Part shown: positions 1 to 8,684 of the stretch, in pieces
Position numbering within the stretch: position 1 is the stretch's first letter
How the letters are laid out: the number at the start of each line of letters is the position of its first letter
From: an uncultured Paracoccaceae bacterium
Lineage (GTDB): Bacteria > Pseudomonadota > Alphaproteobacteria > Rhodobacterales > Rhodobacteraceae
Direction: 5' to 3'
Length of the DNA: 64,000 nt
Assembly: GCA_947500135.1 (NCBI GenBank)
Contig: CANMQX010000006.1
Location: 62,001-126,000 of the forward strand
Translations under genes and position numbers: made by a program
Notes under the pieces: generated by a model
The model's database searches: none
The model's input: the letters and a program-made list of their open reading frames with translations, nothing else
What the model was told of the DNA's origin: nothing

Positions 1-395
1 ATCCCGCCCGACACGTCAAGCGACCCGTCCAGACCATAGGACCGGGGGCGCGCACCCGACACGCAGGCAATCACGTGATCAACACGCACATTGGCCATTT
101 TCTGCGCCGCCTGCACAGCGGTCCGAATGGCGCGCTCGGTTTCCTGCATAGCGTCAACTTCACCAAAACGCACCCCGCGCGACCGCGTCGTTGCGGCACC
201 AATGACGCGGAACTGGGATTGACCCGCCATGGACCCAACCCCATCGACACTGCGGAATTGCTCTGGCCCGTCAAAGCGCAGAACAAGGCAGGCAATCTTG
301 GATGTGCCGACATCCAGAATGGCAACAACGCCGCGCTGCATCGCCGCTTTGCGCATTTGCCGCATCGCCCGTTGGCTGTCATATAGATCGCCCAT
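1..395 (-). CDS. ftsA: Cell division protein FtsA, N-terminal part (cut by window edge)
   Basis: FtsA is the actin-like membrane tether of FtsZ at the divisome. Translating the reverse strand from the ATG at 393-395 gives an open frame to the window edge. It starts MGDLYDSQRAMRQMRK and continues into the actin-fold phosphate-1 segment (ILDVGTSKIACLVL, about residues 25-38). It then reaches RVDHVIACVSGARPRSYG. Only the first 131 codons are present. The start overlaps the ftsQ stop by one base (TGATG), the tight coupling usual in the dcw cluster. ftsZ is expected beyond the edge. Confidence 0.93.
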   Translation of the reverse strand, partial: MGDLYDSQRAMRQMRKAAMQRGVVAILDVGTSKIACLVLRFDGPEQFRSVDGVGSMAGQSQFRVIGAATTRSRGVRFGEVDAMQETERAIRTAVQAAQKMANVRVDHVIACVSGARPRSYGLDGSLDVSGG

Positions 396-1294
396 CACTC
401 GTTCGCCCCGTTATTTGGTATTGTTTCATTGACCCGGCGCAACGCCAGCGCCGCCTCTTCATTCATCCGCAAGGTGGGCCGGTTGGCGTTGCGCATATCC
501 ACAACCACCACGTCACGTTTCAGCATATCCTGCGCTTCGTTCAGTGCGATGATCCGGTCAAAGGCCGCGACCGGATCTTCACCCGGCAGCAGGATGCGCT
601 GATCGCGGTCCAGCACGATATCCCAGCGGCGTTCACCCATGCGCACAAGCCCACGCACCCGGTCGCGCAAAGGACCGGCACCGGCATGGAGCGCCAATGC
701 CTCAACAATATTCTGTTCCGCCCCGTCCCCAGCAATCAGCGGCAAATCAAGCCGGTCAGAGCGCGCGATCACCGTCCCGGACTGGATCCCTTCGGCATCA
801 ATCAGGCGCAATATGGTCCCGTCACGCCATAGTGCCACGGGCACCCGCGGATTCACCGCAACCTGCAACGCCCCGGCTTCACCCACCTTGACCCGCGCGG
901 ATTTGACAGCTTGCAAATCCTCGACCTGCTTGCGCAACGCCTCAAGGTCCAGATCAAATGACGAGACCGGAAAGACCATGGGGAGAACGGCTGCGACCTC
1001 AGTCTCTAACGCCGCATCGGTGCCGGTGATTGCCATGGATTGCACCATGAATTGCGGCCTGGTCTGAAAACCTTGCCGCGCATCGTCGATCCGGGCCTGC
1101 AACATCGCCCGGTTTTCCTCATGCGAAAACCAGCTGGTTGCGATGATCGCGATCAGGATGATCGGCACGCCAACCCGCACAAAAACCCGGAACCCCGGCG
1201 TCAATAACAACCGCTGATACCGGTAGCCCAGACGCGAAGGTGCGGGATCATGGGGTGCATCTGCTGCTTTGCGGCGGCGGATCAGCGATCGCAT
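395..1294 (-). CDS. ftsQ: Cell division protein FtsQ (DivIB)
   Basis: FtsQ is a bitopic divisome protein that links FtsL/FtsB to the rest of the machinery. The 299-residue product has a basic cytoplasmic N-terminus (RSLIRRRK). One membrane segment follows at about residues 35-58 (FVRVGVPIILIAIIATSW). A POTRA-like region with a conserved FPVSSFDLDLEALR block comes next, and then the periplasmic beta domain. The ATG at 1294 is preferred over an in-frame one at 1321: Roseobacter FtsQ proteins begin near the basic stretch, and this leaves only a 13-bp overlap with ddl. The stop overlaps the ftsA start. Confidence 0.93.
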   Translation of the reverse strand: MRSLIRRRKAADAPHDPAPSRLGYRYQRLLLTPGFRVFVRVGVPIILIAIIATSWFSHEENRAMLQARIDDARQGFQTRPQFMVQSMAITGTDAALETEVAAVLPMVFPVSSFDLDLEALRKQVEDLQAVKSARVKVGEAGALQVAVNPRVPVALWRDGTILRLIDAEGIQSGTVIARSDRLDLPLIAGDGAEQNIVEALALHAGAGPLRDRVRGLVRMGERRWDIVLDRDQRILLPGEDPVAAFDRIIALNEAQDMLKRDVVVVDMRNANRPTLRMNEEAALALRRVNETIPNNGANE

Positions 1295-2196
1295 GATGCG
1301 TCCTCCACCATCCAGCGGCAAAGCTGTGGAAAGGTGACGCCCACATGCGCCGCCTGTTCGGGGGTGAGTGATGTGGGCGTCATACCCGGTTGGGTATTGG
1401 TTTCCAGCAGGATCAGACCATTGATGCCGCGGGTGTCATCCCAGCGGAAATCGGTGCGGGTCACACCACGGCAGCCAAGGGCCTGGTGCGCGCGCAGGGC
1501 ATAATCCATGCAGGCATCGAAAATGTCGGTTGGAATATCGGCGGGCAGAACATGGCGCGACCCGCCCGGCGCATATTTGGCGTGATAGTCATACCAGCCA
1601 TCGGTGATGATATCAGTAACGGTCAGCGCGCGGTCGCCCATCACCGTTGTGGTCAGTTCACGACCGGGGGCAAACGCCTCTACCATGACCTGATCAGGCA
1701 TGTCATCGGTCAGTTGCGGCGGGCCATTTGCATCCTTGTCAACGATGTAGATGCCGACGCTGGAGCCCTCGTTATAGGGCTTCACGACATAGGGCGGCGA
1801 AATGACATGGGCCGCGCGCACGTCATCAGCGGCGGCCAGAACGCTGTCCACAACCGGCAAGCCAACACTGCGATACACATCCTTTGTCCGTTGCTTGTCC
1901 AAAGTAAGCGCAGAGGCGAGGATACCCGAATGCGTATAAGGAATTTGCAGCCATTCCAGAATGCCTTGAACGGCGCCATCTTCGCCCCAGCGGCCATGCA
2001 GCGCGTTGAACACGACATCTGGTGAAATTTCCTGCAGGCGCGCGGCAATATCGGGGCCTGCATCGACCTCGATCACTTCGCATTCTGCTTCCCGTAAAGC
2101 CGCCGCACATTCACGGCCCGAGCTGAGGGAAACTTCCCTTTCAGCCGATGGACCGCCCATCAGGACAACAACTTTCGGGTTTGCCCTGCTCGACAT
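1282..2196 (-). CDS. ddl: D-alanine--D-alanine ligase
   Basis: ATP-grasp ligase that makes the D-Ala-D-Ala dipeptide for MurF. The 304-residue length is typical of DdlB. The N-terminus has VVVLMGGPSAEREVSLSSG, the conserved Ddl start. YNEGSSVG in the middle is the ATP-grasp omega-loop signature. The C-terminal metal-binding motif reads LLETNTQPGMT, where most family members have EVNTLPGMT. The gene lies between murB and ftsQ as in other Rhodobacterales, about 90 bp downstream of murB. Confidence 0.95.
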   Translation of the reverse strand: MSSRANPKVVVLMGGPSAEREVSLSSGRECAAALREAECEVIEVDAGPDIAARLQEISPDVVFNALHGRWGEDGAVQGILEWLQIPYTHSGILASALTLDKQRTKDVYRSVGLPVVDSVLAAADDVRAAHVISPPYVVKPYNEGSSVGIYIVDKDANGPPQLTDDMPDQVMVEAFAPGRELTTTVMGDRALTVTDIITDGWYDYHAKYAPGGSRHVLPADIPTDIFDACMDYALRAHQALGCRGVTRTDFRWDDTRGINGLILLETNTQPGMTPTSLTPEQAAHVGVTFPQLCRWMVEDASCDR

Positions 2197-2286
2197 ACCC
2201 TACCGCCTCGTTCGCGGGTCTTTGGCGACCCGTCAATTTTGTCGATCCGTGGTTTTATTCTGCCCGGATCAGGCCATTTTGGCCGA

Positions 2287-3225
2287 TTATTGTGCGGTCC
2301 CTTCGCCTTCCCGGCGACCGACCCGCATGATTTCCCATTCTAGCTTAATCCCTTGCGAATCGTAAACCTTTTTCCGCACCTCTTCGCCCAAGTCCTCCAG
2401 ATCGGCTGCGGTGGCGTCCCCGGCATTGGTGAGAAAGTTGGAATGTTTGCTGTTCATGACGGCCCCGCCATGGGTGGCCCCGCGCATTCCGGCCTGATCA
2501 ATCACCTTCCAGGCTTTCAGATCATGTGTGTCATCAGCCTGCCCGGTGGATGAAAACCCTGACGGATTGCGAAAGGTGGATCCGGCGGTGCGGTCCTTGG
2601 TCGGTTGGGTTTCATCGCGCTTGGCCAGTTGATCCTGCATCCGGGTGGCAAGGGCTTCGGGGTCACCGGCCGGGGCCGTGAAGCTTGCAGAGATGATGAC
2701 GGCACCGTCTGGGATCGTGCTTTGCCGATAGGCCAGATGCAGGGCGTCGGTGGCCATTTCGGTGATGGTGCCATCGCGCAAGACAAGGGTTGCCGATGTT
2801 AAAACATCGGCCACATATGCGCCGTAGCAGCCCGCATTCATCCGCACCGCCCCACCGATGGTGCCGGGGATGGTGCGCAGAAAGGTCAGGTCCAACCCCG
2901 CCTCTGCCGCCTTGCGGGCGACATGGGCGTCAAGTGCGGCGGCCCCGGCGACGACGGTGCCACCTTCAATCGCGATGCTGTTAAACCCGCGCCCCAGACG
3001 GATCACGACCCCCGCGATGCCGCCATCACGCACAATCAGGTTGCTACCAACACCCATGGAAAAGACCGGGAACGATGGATCAAGTGCGGCCAGAAAGGTG
3101 CAAAGATCATCCTTGTCCGCAGGCTGAAACAGCACGTCTGCGGGTCCGCCGACCCGCATCCATGTCAGTTCTGCCAATGACCGGTCCGCAGTTAATGTGC
3201 CGCGCACCGGGGGAAGATCAAGCAT
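2287..3225 (-). CDS. murB: UDP-N-acetylenolpyruvoylglucosamine reductase MurB
   Basis: FAD- and NADPH-dependent reductase of the second committed step of peptidoglycan precursor synthesis. The 312-residue product has the FAD-binding PCMH motifs [13 protein letters not shown] near residue 25 and [11 protein letters not shown] near residue 65. The [17 protein letters not shown] block follows. The catalytic serine lies in the GSTFRNPSG motif, and the late Glu in the GIKLEWEI strand near the C-terminus. The absence of a long Tyr-loop insertion is consistent with a type II MurB. Its start overlaps the end of the upstream membrane gene by 8 bp. Confidence 0.96.
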   Translation of the reverse strand: MLDLPPVRGTLTADRSLAELTWMRVGGPADVLFQPADKDDLCTFLAALDPSFPVFSMGVGSNLIVRDGGIAGVVIRLGRGFNSIAIEGGTVVAGAAALDAHVARKAAEAGLDLTFLRTIPGTIGGAVRMNAGCYGAYVADVLTSATLVLRDGTITEMATDALHLAYRQSTIPDGAVIISASFTAPAGDPEALATRMQDQLAKRDETQPTKDRTAGSTFRNPSGFSSTGQADDTHDLKAWKVIDQAGMRGATHGGAVMNSKHSNFLTNAGDATAADLEDLGEEVRKKVYDSQGIKLEWEIMRVGRREGEGTAQ

Positions 3226-3508
3226 GCTTCATTGTTCCATTCTTTAACCAGCCGACCAAACTGCCGATGCTGAGCCCCAGACCTGTCGGGGCGCTGATGA
3301 ACAGCAAGCCAAGCAGATATCCCAGGCTATCCCAGCCGGACGCGTTTTCAATTCCAAAAAACATCGCCACTGTAAACCCTGCCCAGACAAGGCCAAGCAT
3401 CACGGATGCGGCCAGACTGCGCGCCTTGCCAGAGAAATAGCCCGCAGCAACTGTCAAAGCAAAAGCGACGGCGGGGACGACGAAAACAAGGATATCTTCG
3501 GTGATCAT
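3218..3508 (-). CDS. Small membrane protein of unknown function upstream of murB
   Basis: Unrecognised 96-residue protein with three or four hydrophobic stretches ([67 protein letters not shown]). It is probably an inner-membrane protein. The start at 3508 (MITEDILV) is chosen because GGAG lies 8 bases upstream. A longer reading from 3538 has no such site. It overlaps murB by 8 bp and so is probably co-translated with it. Its role is unknown; position alone suggests an envelope function. Confidence 0.65.
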   Translation of the reverse strand: MITEDILVFVVPAVAFALTVAAGYFSGKARSLAASVMLGLVWAGFTVAMFFGIENASGWDSLGYLLGLLFISAPTGLGLSIGSLVGWLKNGTMKHA

Positions 3509-3585
3509 GATTCTACTCCATATTTGAACATTGTTCATTTTTTAGCAAATTAATGAACGTCGTTCAAGTATTTTTTCAACCCTCA

Positions 3586-3876
3586 TTATTGCAGCCCGCA
3601 GTCATCCCTGCGCCGCAGCATCCAACCCAGCAGCGCCCCTGCCCCGCCGCCCAGTAAAGCAGGTAGAAAAACCAACATGGCCCCGGACATCGCACCAACT
3701 GGATCAATCCCAAACGGCCGCCCACTTGCGTAAATCAGAACGACAAAAAAGCCCCCTGCAATGGACATCAGGCTCAGCGCCAGCCCGTTCTTGCCGCTCC
3801 GCAACAGTTTCACCATCAGAATAAACGGCAACATAGCCGCGATGAGCATCAGGCCCAGAATGCCAATCTCTGTCAC
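3586..3876 (-). CDS. Small membrane protein of unknown function
   Basis: A 96-residue protein with three predicted membrane spans (GILGLMLIAAMLPFILMV, LALSLMSIAGGFFVVLIYA, AMLVFLPALLGGGAGALLGWML) and a basic, cysteine-containing tail (LRRRDDCGLQ). It starts with GTG at 3876, three bases after the stop of the DUF2484 gene upstream. This close packing in the cluster argues that it is real. No family was recognised. Confidence 0.6.
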   Translation of the reverse strand: MTEIGILGLMLIAAMLPFILMVKLLRSGKNGLALSLMSIAGGFFVVLIYASGRPFGIDPVGAMSGAMLVFLPALLGGGAGALLGWMLRRRDDCGLQ

Positions 3877-3879
3877 CGG

Positions 3880-4128
3880 CTACGCCCCGGCCTTGCGCCG
3901 CATCCAGCGCCACAGAAACCGCAGCGGCCAGCGAAACACCAGACAGGCAACCATCACAAACAGTACGGCAACCCAGATATGCCCCGACCAGATCACCCAG
4001 ATCAAAAGCGGGGCGCCAATGGCCATCAGGATATAGGCCCGCCGCCAGTGATTATCGTTTGACGGGATCGCGGCCATCACGAAGGCCAGCAAAAGCCAAA
4101 GACAGATCGCGGTCACCTGAACGGTCAT
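3880..4128 (-). CDS. DUF2484 family small membrane protein (copy 2)
   Basis: An 82-residue membrane protein resembling DUF2484, a family I know from the murB-murC interval of Rhodobacterales; its biochemical role is unknown. It has an N-terminal span (TAICLWLLLAFVMAAIPS), a short polar link with a conserved His-Trp-Arg, and two further spans. It ends in a basic tail (PLRFLWRWMRRKAGA). The layout matches the next gene upstream (4125-4379), so the two look like a tandem duplication. ATGA overlap with that gene. Confidence 0.7.
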   Translation of the reverse strand: MTVQVTAICLWLLLAFVMAAIPSNDNHWRRAYILMAIGAPLLIWVIWSGHIWVAVLFVMVACLVFRWPLRFLWRWMRRKAGA

Positions 4129-4379
4129 TTCGGAATCTCCGGCTGATCCCCCCGGGCGCGCCGGTAGAAATAAAGCAGCGGGTTGCGGAACATAGAGATA
4201 AACGCCGCCACACAGAGAAAGGACCAGAACCAGCCATGATCATAACCAATCCAGACGATCAGGAGTGGTGCCGCAATCAGCAAGCTGACGCCCGGAATAT
4301 ATTGATGCCGCATCGGCAACAGCGCCACGATGGTAGAGGCAAGCACCCAAAGGCATCCAAGAAAAATCGAGTAGGTCAT
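4125..4379 (-). CDS. DUF2484 family small membrane protein (copy 1)
   Basis: An 84-residue membrane protein whose layout (YSIFLGCLWVLASTIVALLP, HQYIPGVSLLIAAPLLIVWIGY, FRNPLLYFYRRARG) parallels the neighbouring 82-residue protein. Both share the CLW-L-A-P start, an invariant PLLI-W segment and a FR-PL-F-R end. It is assigned to DUF2484 on this pattern and on its position next to murC. It overlaps the downstream gene by ATGA. About 250 bp without a convincing gene separates it from the next ORF upstream; that gap holds a repeat element. Confidence 0.7.
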   Translation of the reverse strand: MTYSIFLGCLWVLASTIVALLPMRHQYIPGVSLLIAAPLLIVWIGYDHGWFWSFLCVAAFISMFRNPLLYFYRRARGDQPEIPK

Positions 4380-4503
4380 GATATGATGATGTCATCCATA
4401 ATCATGGCAAGAATACCACCGAAAGCGGGCGGGGCAACGGCAGTGGTCGGTTTGATCAGAGAATCTCTCCTCACTGTATGAAGCTCCGACGCCGAACAAA
4501 AAT

Positions 4504-4577
4504 CCCACCCGACCGATAGGTCGGGCAGCCCCCGACCCTCCCCACGGGAGGGGGCTTCACCCCCACCCAGGGTCGCG
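4504..4577 (-). repeat. REP-like intergenic repeat, copy A
   Basis: A GC-rich element of about 74 bp with nested inverted repeats (CCCGACC..GGTCGGG and CCCTCC..GGGAGG). It aligns along its whole length with the reverse complement of 13203-13275: both read CCCxCCCGxCC, a small hairpin, GGGCAGC, CCCTCCCC/GGGGAGG hairpin arms, then GGCTTC and CCCACCC. The two copies are diverged but collinear. An 81-codon ORF across this copy is not believed to code. Confidence 0.7.
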
Positions 4578-4627
4578 GGCTGGCCTTTACGAGACGCGAA
4601 TGCCTGATAGCTTGAAAGCACTAAAGA

Positions 4628-4855
4628 CTAATTCAAAAGATCTTTGGCGGCCCTGGCACTCTTGAGAACACGTTCACCAGCGAAAAACGCAGCGCCACAA
4701 CCTGCTGCAACAGTCGCGCTGACGCCGACCATGGGCAGGACGCGGTTAAGGGCATTGAATGCTGCTCGCATGCTGACCTCACGCTGCGCATGTTCTGGCG
4801 GCGCTGCCAGGTAGGCCTTTAGCGTCTCCTGATCAAAGACCTCCGCAATCTCCAA
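4628..4855 (-). CDS. Small hypothetical protein with TTG start, downstream of murC
   Basis: A 75-residue product (EIAEVFDQETLKAYLAAPPE... then a hydrophobic segment VLPMVGVSATVAAGCGAAFFAG) with no recognised function. The only in-frame start is TTG at 4855, four bases after the murC stop. AAAGGG in the murC tail could serve as ribosome-binding site. The tight junction and the amphipathic-then-hydrophobic composition favour a real gene. The rare start and lack of a recognised family keep confidence low. Confidence 0.4.
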   Translation of the reverse strand: MEIAEVFDQETLKAYLAAPPEHAQREVSMRAAFNALNRVLPMVGVSATVAAGCGAAFFAGERVLKSARAAKDLLN

Positions 4856-4859
4856 CCAG

Positions 4860-6278
4860 CTACCCTTTCAACTTCTTCGGAAGTTCATTCGCCCAAGCGC
4901 TGATCGTCCCTGCCCCCAGACACACGACCATATCCCCTGGCCTAGCCTGTTCGCGCACAATGCGTGTCAGGTCGTCTTGGTCCGCGACGATCCGCGCGTG
5001 CCGGTGCCCGTGCCGGATCAGCCCGGCCACTAGGTCGGCGTGGCTTGCACCTTCGATCGGGTCTTCGCCTGCGGCGAATACCTCGGAGATACCCACCACA
5101 TCGGCGTCGTTGAAACAGGCGCAGAATTCGTCAAAATGGTGGTGCAGCCGCGTGAAACGGTGCGGTTGGTGGACGGCGATCACGCGGCCTTCGGTCGCCT
5201 GACGGGCCGCTTTCAGCACCGCCGCGATCTCAACCGGGTGGTGGCCGTAATCGTCGATGATGGTCACGCCATCAACTTCCCCCACCCGGGTAAAGCGGCG
5301 GTTGACGCCGCCGAACCCTTTCAGGGCTGCGCGGATTTCATCCTTTTTCATGCCCAGATGCCGCGCGACGGCGACGGCCGATAATGCGTTGGAGACGTTG
5401 TGATCGCCGGGCATTGGCAGTTCACAGCCTTCGATCACCGCGTCCTCTGCCTGCAGCGCCACATCAAAATGGGCGACCCCATGTCTATACGAAAGGTTAA
5501 CGGCCCGCACGTCGGCTTGCGCGTTAAAACCGAAAGTCGTCACCCGACGGTCCGTGATTTTGCCAACCAAGGACTGCACATCCGGGTCATCGGTGCAGCA
5601 GACCGCCAGACCATAGAACGGGATATTTGATACGAAATCGTAAAAGCCCCGGTGCAGCGCCTCTTCCGTCCCCCAATGTTCCATATGTTCGGGGTCGATA
5701 TTGGTCACGATGGCGATGGTCGCAGGCAACCTGTTGAAGGTGCCATCGCTTTCATCGGCCTCAACCACCATCCATTCACCCTGCCCCATCCGGGCGTTGG
5801 AGCCATAGGCATGGATGATGCCGCCATTGACCACGGTTGGGTCGATCCCGCCCTCATCCAACAAGGCCGCGACCATGGTTGTGGTTGTCGTCTTGCCATG
5901 CGTGCCAGCCACGGCGACATTGGATTTGAGGCGCATCAGTTCGGCCAGCATCTCTGCCCGGCGGACGACAGGCAGGCCTTTGGCCCGCGCCTCATCCAGT
6001 TCGGGATTGCCGGGTTTGATGGCGGACGAGATCACGATCACCTCTGCCCCTTCGAGGTTTTCGGCCCGCTGCCCTTCGAAAATCACAGCCCCCAGCGATT
6101 TCAGACGTTCGGTGATCTTGGAGGATTTGAGGTCGGACCCCTGCACCTGATAGCCGTGGTTCAGCAAAACCTCTGCAATGCCGGACATGCCAATGCCGCC
6201 GATCCCCACGAAGTGGATCGCGCCGATATCAAGCGGTAATTTGGTTGCTGCATTCATCACCGGGTTCCCATCCATCAT
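4860..6278 (-). CDS. murC: UDP-N-acetylmuramate--L-alanine ligase MurC
   Basis: Adds L-alanine to UDP-MurNAc, the first amino acid of the peptidoglycan stem. The protein begins with the Rossmann motif [17 protein letters not shown], then the ATP loop [12 protein letters not shown] near residue 125. The Mur-ligase motifs [20 protein letters not shown] and [10 protein letters not shown] follow. The ATG at 6278 overlaps the murG stop as ATGA and has GAGGGG 8 bases upstream. An alternative start at 6257 (MNAATKLP) matches the family N-terminus. A longer in-frame extension to 6365 lies inside murG and is rejected. Confidence 0.95.
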   Translation of the reverse strand: MMDGNPVMNAATKLPLDIGAIHFVGIGGIGMSGIAEVLLNHGYQVQGSDLKSSKITERLKSLGAVIFEGQRAENLEGAEVIVISSAIKPGNPELDEARAKGLPVVRRAEMLAELMRLKSNVAVAGTHGKTTTTTMVAALLDEGGIDPTVVNGGIIHAYGSNARMGQGEWMVVEADESDGTFNRLPATIAIVTNIDPEHMEHWGTEEALHRGFYDFVSNIPFYGLAVCCTDDPDVQSLVGKITDRRVTTFGFNAQADVRAVNLSYRHGVAHFDVALQAEDAVIEGCELPMPGDHNVSNALSAVAVARHLGMKKDEIRAALKGFGGVNRRFTRVGEVDGVTIIDDYGHHPVEIAAVLKAARQATEGRVIAVHQPHRFTRLHHHFDEFCACFNDADVVGISEVFAAGEDPIEGASHADLVAGLIRHGHRHARIVADQDDLTRIVREQARPGDMVVCLGAGTISAWANELPKKLKG

Positions 6279-7372
6279 GTTTCGCGCCCCTCTGCCAGAT
6301 TCTCGACCAATTGCACAAGCCGCTCCGTCGCGTCGGGGATGCCGCAGGCAAGGGCGGCATGGCACATCCGCATGGCCCCTTCTTCAGTGCCGAGCACCAG
6401 TGCCATCTGTTCGCGCAATGTGTCCACTTCGAACATGCTTTCTGGCATCAGGATCGCGGCCCCGGCCTCCACCAGTTGCCGCGCATTGGCGGTTTGTTCA
6501 TCCCGAATGGCTGATGCAAGCGGCACCCAGATCGCGGGCCTGCCGATAATGCTGACATCAGCCACCGTGGACGCCCCGGACCGTGCGATTACCAGCTGCG
6601 CATCGGCCATGCGCCCCGGAACATCGGTAAAGAATGTCTGCACATCCGCCGTGATCAACTCGCCTTCATAATAATCGGTGACGCGCTCCAAATCCTCTTC
6701 GCGCGCCTGATGGCTGACACGGATATTGCGCCGCAGCTCCTCGGGCAATGATGCGATGGCAGGGGGTACGATATCTGACAGGATCCGCGCGCCCTGGCTG
6801 CCGCCCATGACGAGGATCGACATCGGGTAATCACCCGGCGGGATGTAAGGGGCTTGGTGCCGGTCCAGAATGGCGGCGCGTACCGGGTTCCCGGTATGCA
6901 CACCCTCAACCCCGCTGGGCAGTTCAGTGGGCCATGTCCCGCAAGCCACCGCATTCACCCGTTTGGCGAAAAGCTGGTTCACCCGTCCCAGAACCCCGTT
7001 TTGTTCATGGATCATGCGTGGAATGCGCAGCGCCCAAGCGGCTGTCATCGCCGGGATGCTGGGGTAGCCGCCAAAACCCACAACAATTTGTGGCCGGTCC
7101 CGTAGCATCCGCCATTTGGCAACGGCAATGCCGCCGAGGATCCGGAAGGGGACAAGGAGTTTCTTGGGGATGCCGCCGCGTGCGAAAGTCGCGCTGCCGA
7201 CCACATTGACCTCAACCGCATTGGGGAAACCGCCGGTATAGCGCGCGCCGCGCGCATCTGTCGACAATCGCACCCGCCAGCCTTTTTCCAGCATCGCCTC
7301 TGCCAAGGCCTGCGCGGGGAACATATGCCCACCGGTGCCACCGGCGGCGATAATGATCAGTGGCGCGCTCAT
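6275..7372 (-). CDS. murG: UDP-GlcNAc:lipid I N-acetylglucosaminyltransferase MurG
   Basis: Transfers GlcNAc to lipid I to make lipid II on the inner face of the cytoplasmic membrane. The 365-residue GT-B enzyme has the first glycine-rich loop [17 protein letters not shown] at residues 10-26. [11 protein letters not shown] lies near residue 125 and the second glycine loop VMGGSQGAR near residue 190. It also has SGASTVADV and the UDP-binding [14 protein letters not shown] segment. It overlaps ftsW upstream and murC downstream by ATGA, so all three are translationally coupled. Confidence 0.97.
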   Translation of the reverse strand: MSAPLIIIAAGGTGGHMFPAQALAEAMLEKGWRVRLSTDARGARYTGGFPNAVEVNVVGSATFARGGIPKKLLVPFRILGGIAVAKWRMLRDRPQIVVGFGGYPSIPAMTAAWALRIPRMIHEQNGVLGRVNQLFAKRVNAVACGTWPTELPSGVEGVHTGNPVRAAILDRHQAPYIPPGDYPMSILVMGGSQGARILSDIVPPAIASLPEELRRNIRVSHQAREEDLERVTDYYEGELITADVQTFFTDVPGRMADAQLVIARSGASTVADVSIIGRPAIWVPLASAIRDEQTANARQLVEAGAAILMPESMFEVDTLREQMALVLGTEEGAMRMCHAALACGIPDATERLVQLVENLAEGRET

Positions 7373-8538
7373 CGGTTTGCCCGGCGGAGCAGGATATCCT
7401 CCATCTCACCTTGCGGACGGCTGCGGGTGAAGGCGAGCAGCATGCCAACGGCGATGCCCCCGGCAATCAGGGACGATCCCCCATAGCTGACAAACGGTAG
7501 GGTCATGCCCTTGGCGGGCAGTAACCGCACCGCAACGCCCATATTGATCATCGCCTGCACGCCAAAGGCGCAGGCCAGCCCGGTGCCCGCCAGCCGAATG
7601 AACGGGTCACGTTCTTTCATCAGGCGCAGGAGCGAGCGCACGACGATCACCGCATAAAGTGCTATGATCACCAGCACGCAGATCAACCCATATTCCTCTG
7701 CCGCGACAGCGATGATGAAATCAGTATGGGCGTCCGGCAGTGACCATTTCACCTGCCCCTCGCCCACACCAACACCAAAGAACCCGCCTTCGCGGATCGC
7801 GTTGGTCGCATAGCCAAGCTGCGTTGTGGGGTCCAGATCAGGTGACAAGAACCCGTCGATCCGGCGTGCGAAATGTTCGGAATTGGAATAGGCGATTGTG
7901 CCTGCAAAGATGACCAGCCCGGCCAGGCTGATCAGGATCAGCATCGGCGCGCCCGCCACGAAATACATCACCCCCCAGGCAAAAAGGATCAGCGCCGCCT
8001 GCCCGAAATCAGGCTGCATCGCCAGCATCAGCACAATGACCATGGTCAGCACGAAGGAGTAGCTCTTGCCGGGTGGGCCGCCGATCTGCTGGCTAGCAGC
8101 AAGCAGCCATGCAGCCATCACGATGAAGCCGGGTTTGAGGAATTCCGACGGTTGCAATGATGCAAAGCCGAGCGAATACCAACGCACCGCGCCCTTGCCG
8201 AAATCAGTGCCCAAGACGGGGAGCATCGCCAGGGCCGCAAAGGCCGCGAGGAAACCCAGCACTGCCAAACGCCGCACCAGCGTCGGCGACATCATCGACA
8301 CGATGAACATGGTCACCATCGCCGCCCCGCCAAAGATCGCCTGCCGGGTGACGTAGTGGAAGGGTTCAAGTCCGTTTTTTGCGGCCAGTGGAGGCGAGGA
8401 CGCAAGCCCCAAAAGCAGGCCGATCCCGAACAGGATCAGAATGCAGGACATCGTCCATTTATCAATCGTCCGCCACCACCGTGGAAGAATAGGATCACCG
8501 GATGAAACCGGGATCGCACCATGCACCATTTCTGTCAT
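7369..8538 (-). CDS. ftsW: Lipid II polymerase / division protein FtsW (SEDS family)
   Basis: SEDS glycosyltransferase that polymerises septal glycan with its partner FtsI, encoded in the same cluster. The 389-residue product has about ten hydrophobic spans. The first lies after a cytoplasmic [11 protein letters not shown] segment. Family motifs are [52 protein letters not shown] and [20 protein letters not shown]. The start at 8538 faces the divergent FAD gene across roughly 150 bp, which may hold promoters for both. Confidence 0.97.
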   Translation of the reverse strand: MTEMVHGAIPVSSGDPILPRWWRTIDKWTMSCILILFGIGLLLGLASSPPLAAKNGLEPFHYVTRQAIFGGAAMVTMFIVSMMSPTLVRRLAVLGFLAAFAALAMLPVLGTDFGKGAVRWYSLGFASLQPSEFLKPGFIVMAAWLLAASQQIGGPPGKSYSFVLTMVIVLMLAMQPDFGQAALILFAWGVMYFVAGAPMLILISLAGLVIFAGTIAYSNSEHFARRIDGFLSPDLDPTTQLGYATNAIREGGFFGVGVGEGQVKWSLPDAHTDFIIAVAAEEYGLICVLVIIALYAVIVVRSLLRLMKERDPFIRLAGTGLACAFGVQAMINMGVAVRLLPAKGMTLPFVSYGGSSLIAGGIAVGMLLAFTRSRPQGEMEDILLRRANR

Positions 8539-8684
8539 GGATCACCGCCAATATTGCCTCTGCTCGCCCGGTTTTCCGGGTCTGAAGGCACCATAGCTTG
8601 CCTTGGGCCGCGATTCCACTGAAATTCGGTTGGGCGGGTTTGGTGCGAATTGATCTTGGGCCCGCCGCATGGCACATGCCGCGC

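Noticed and set aside
4376..4621. 81-codon minus-strand ORF
   Set aside because: It runs through the hairpin repeat, has no ribosome-binding site and a composition set by the repeat.
5652..6239. 195-codon plus-strand ORF antisense to murC
   Set aside because: A by-product of GC-rich codon structure; the murC frame is certain.
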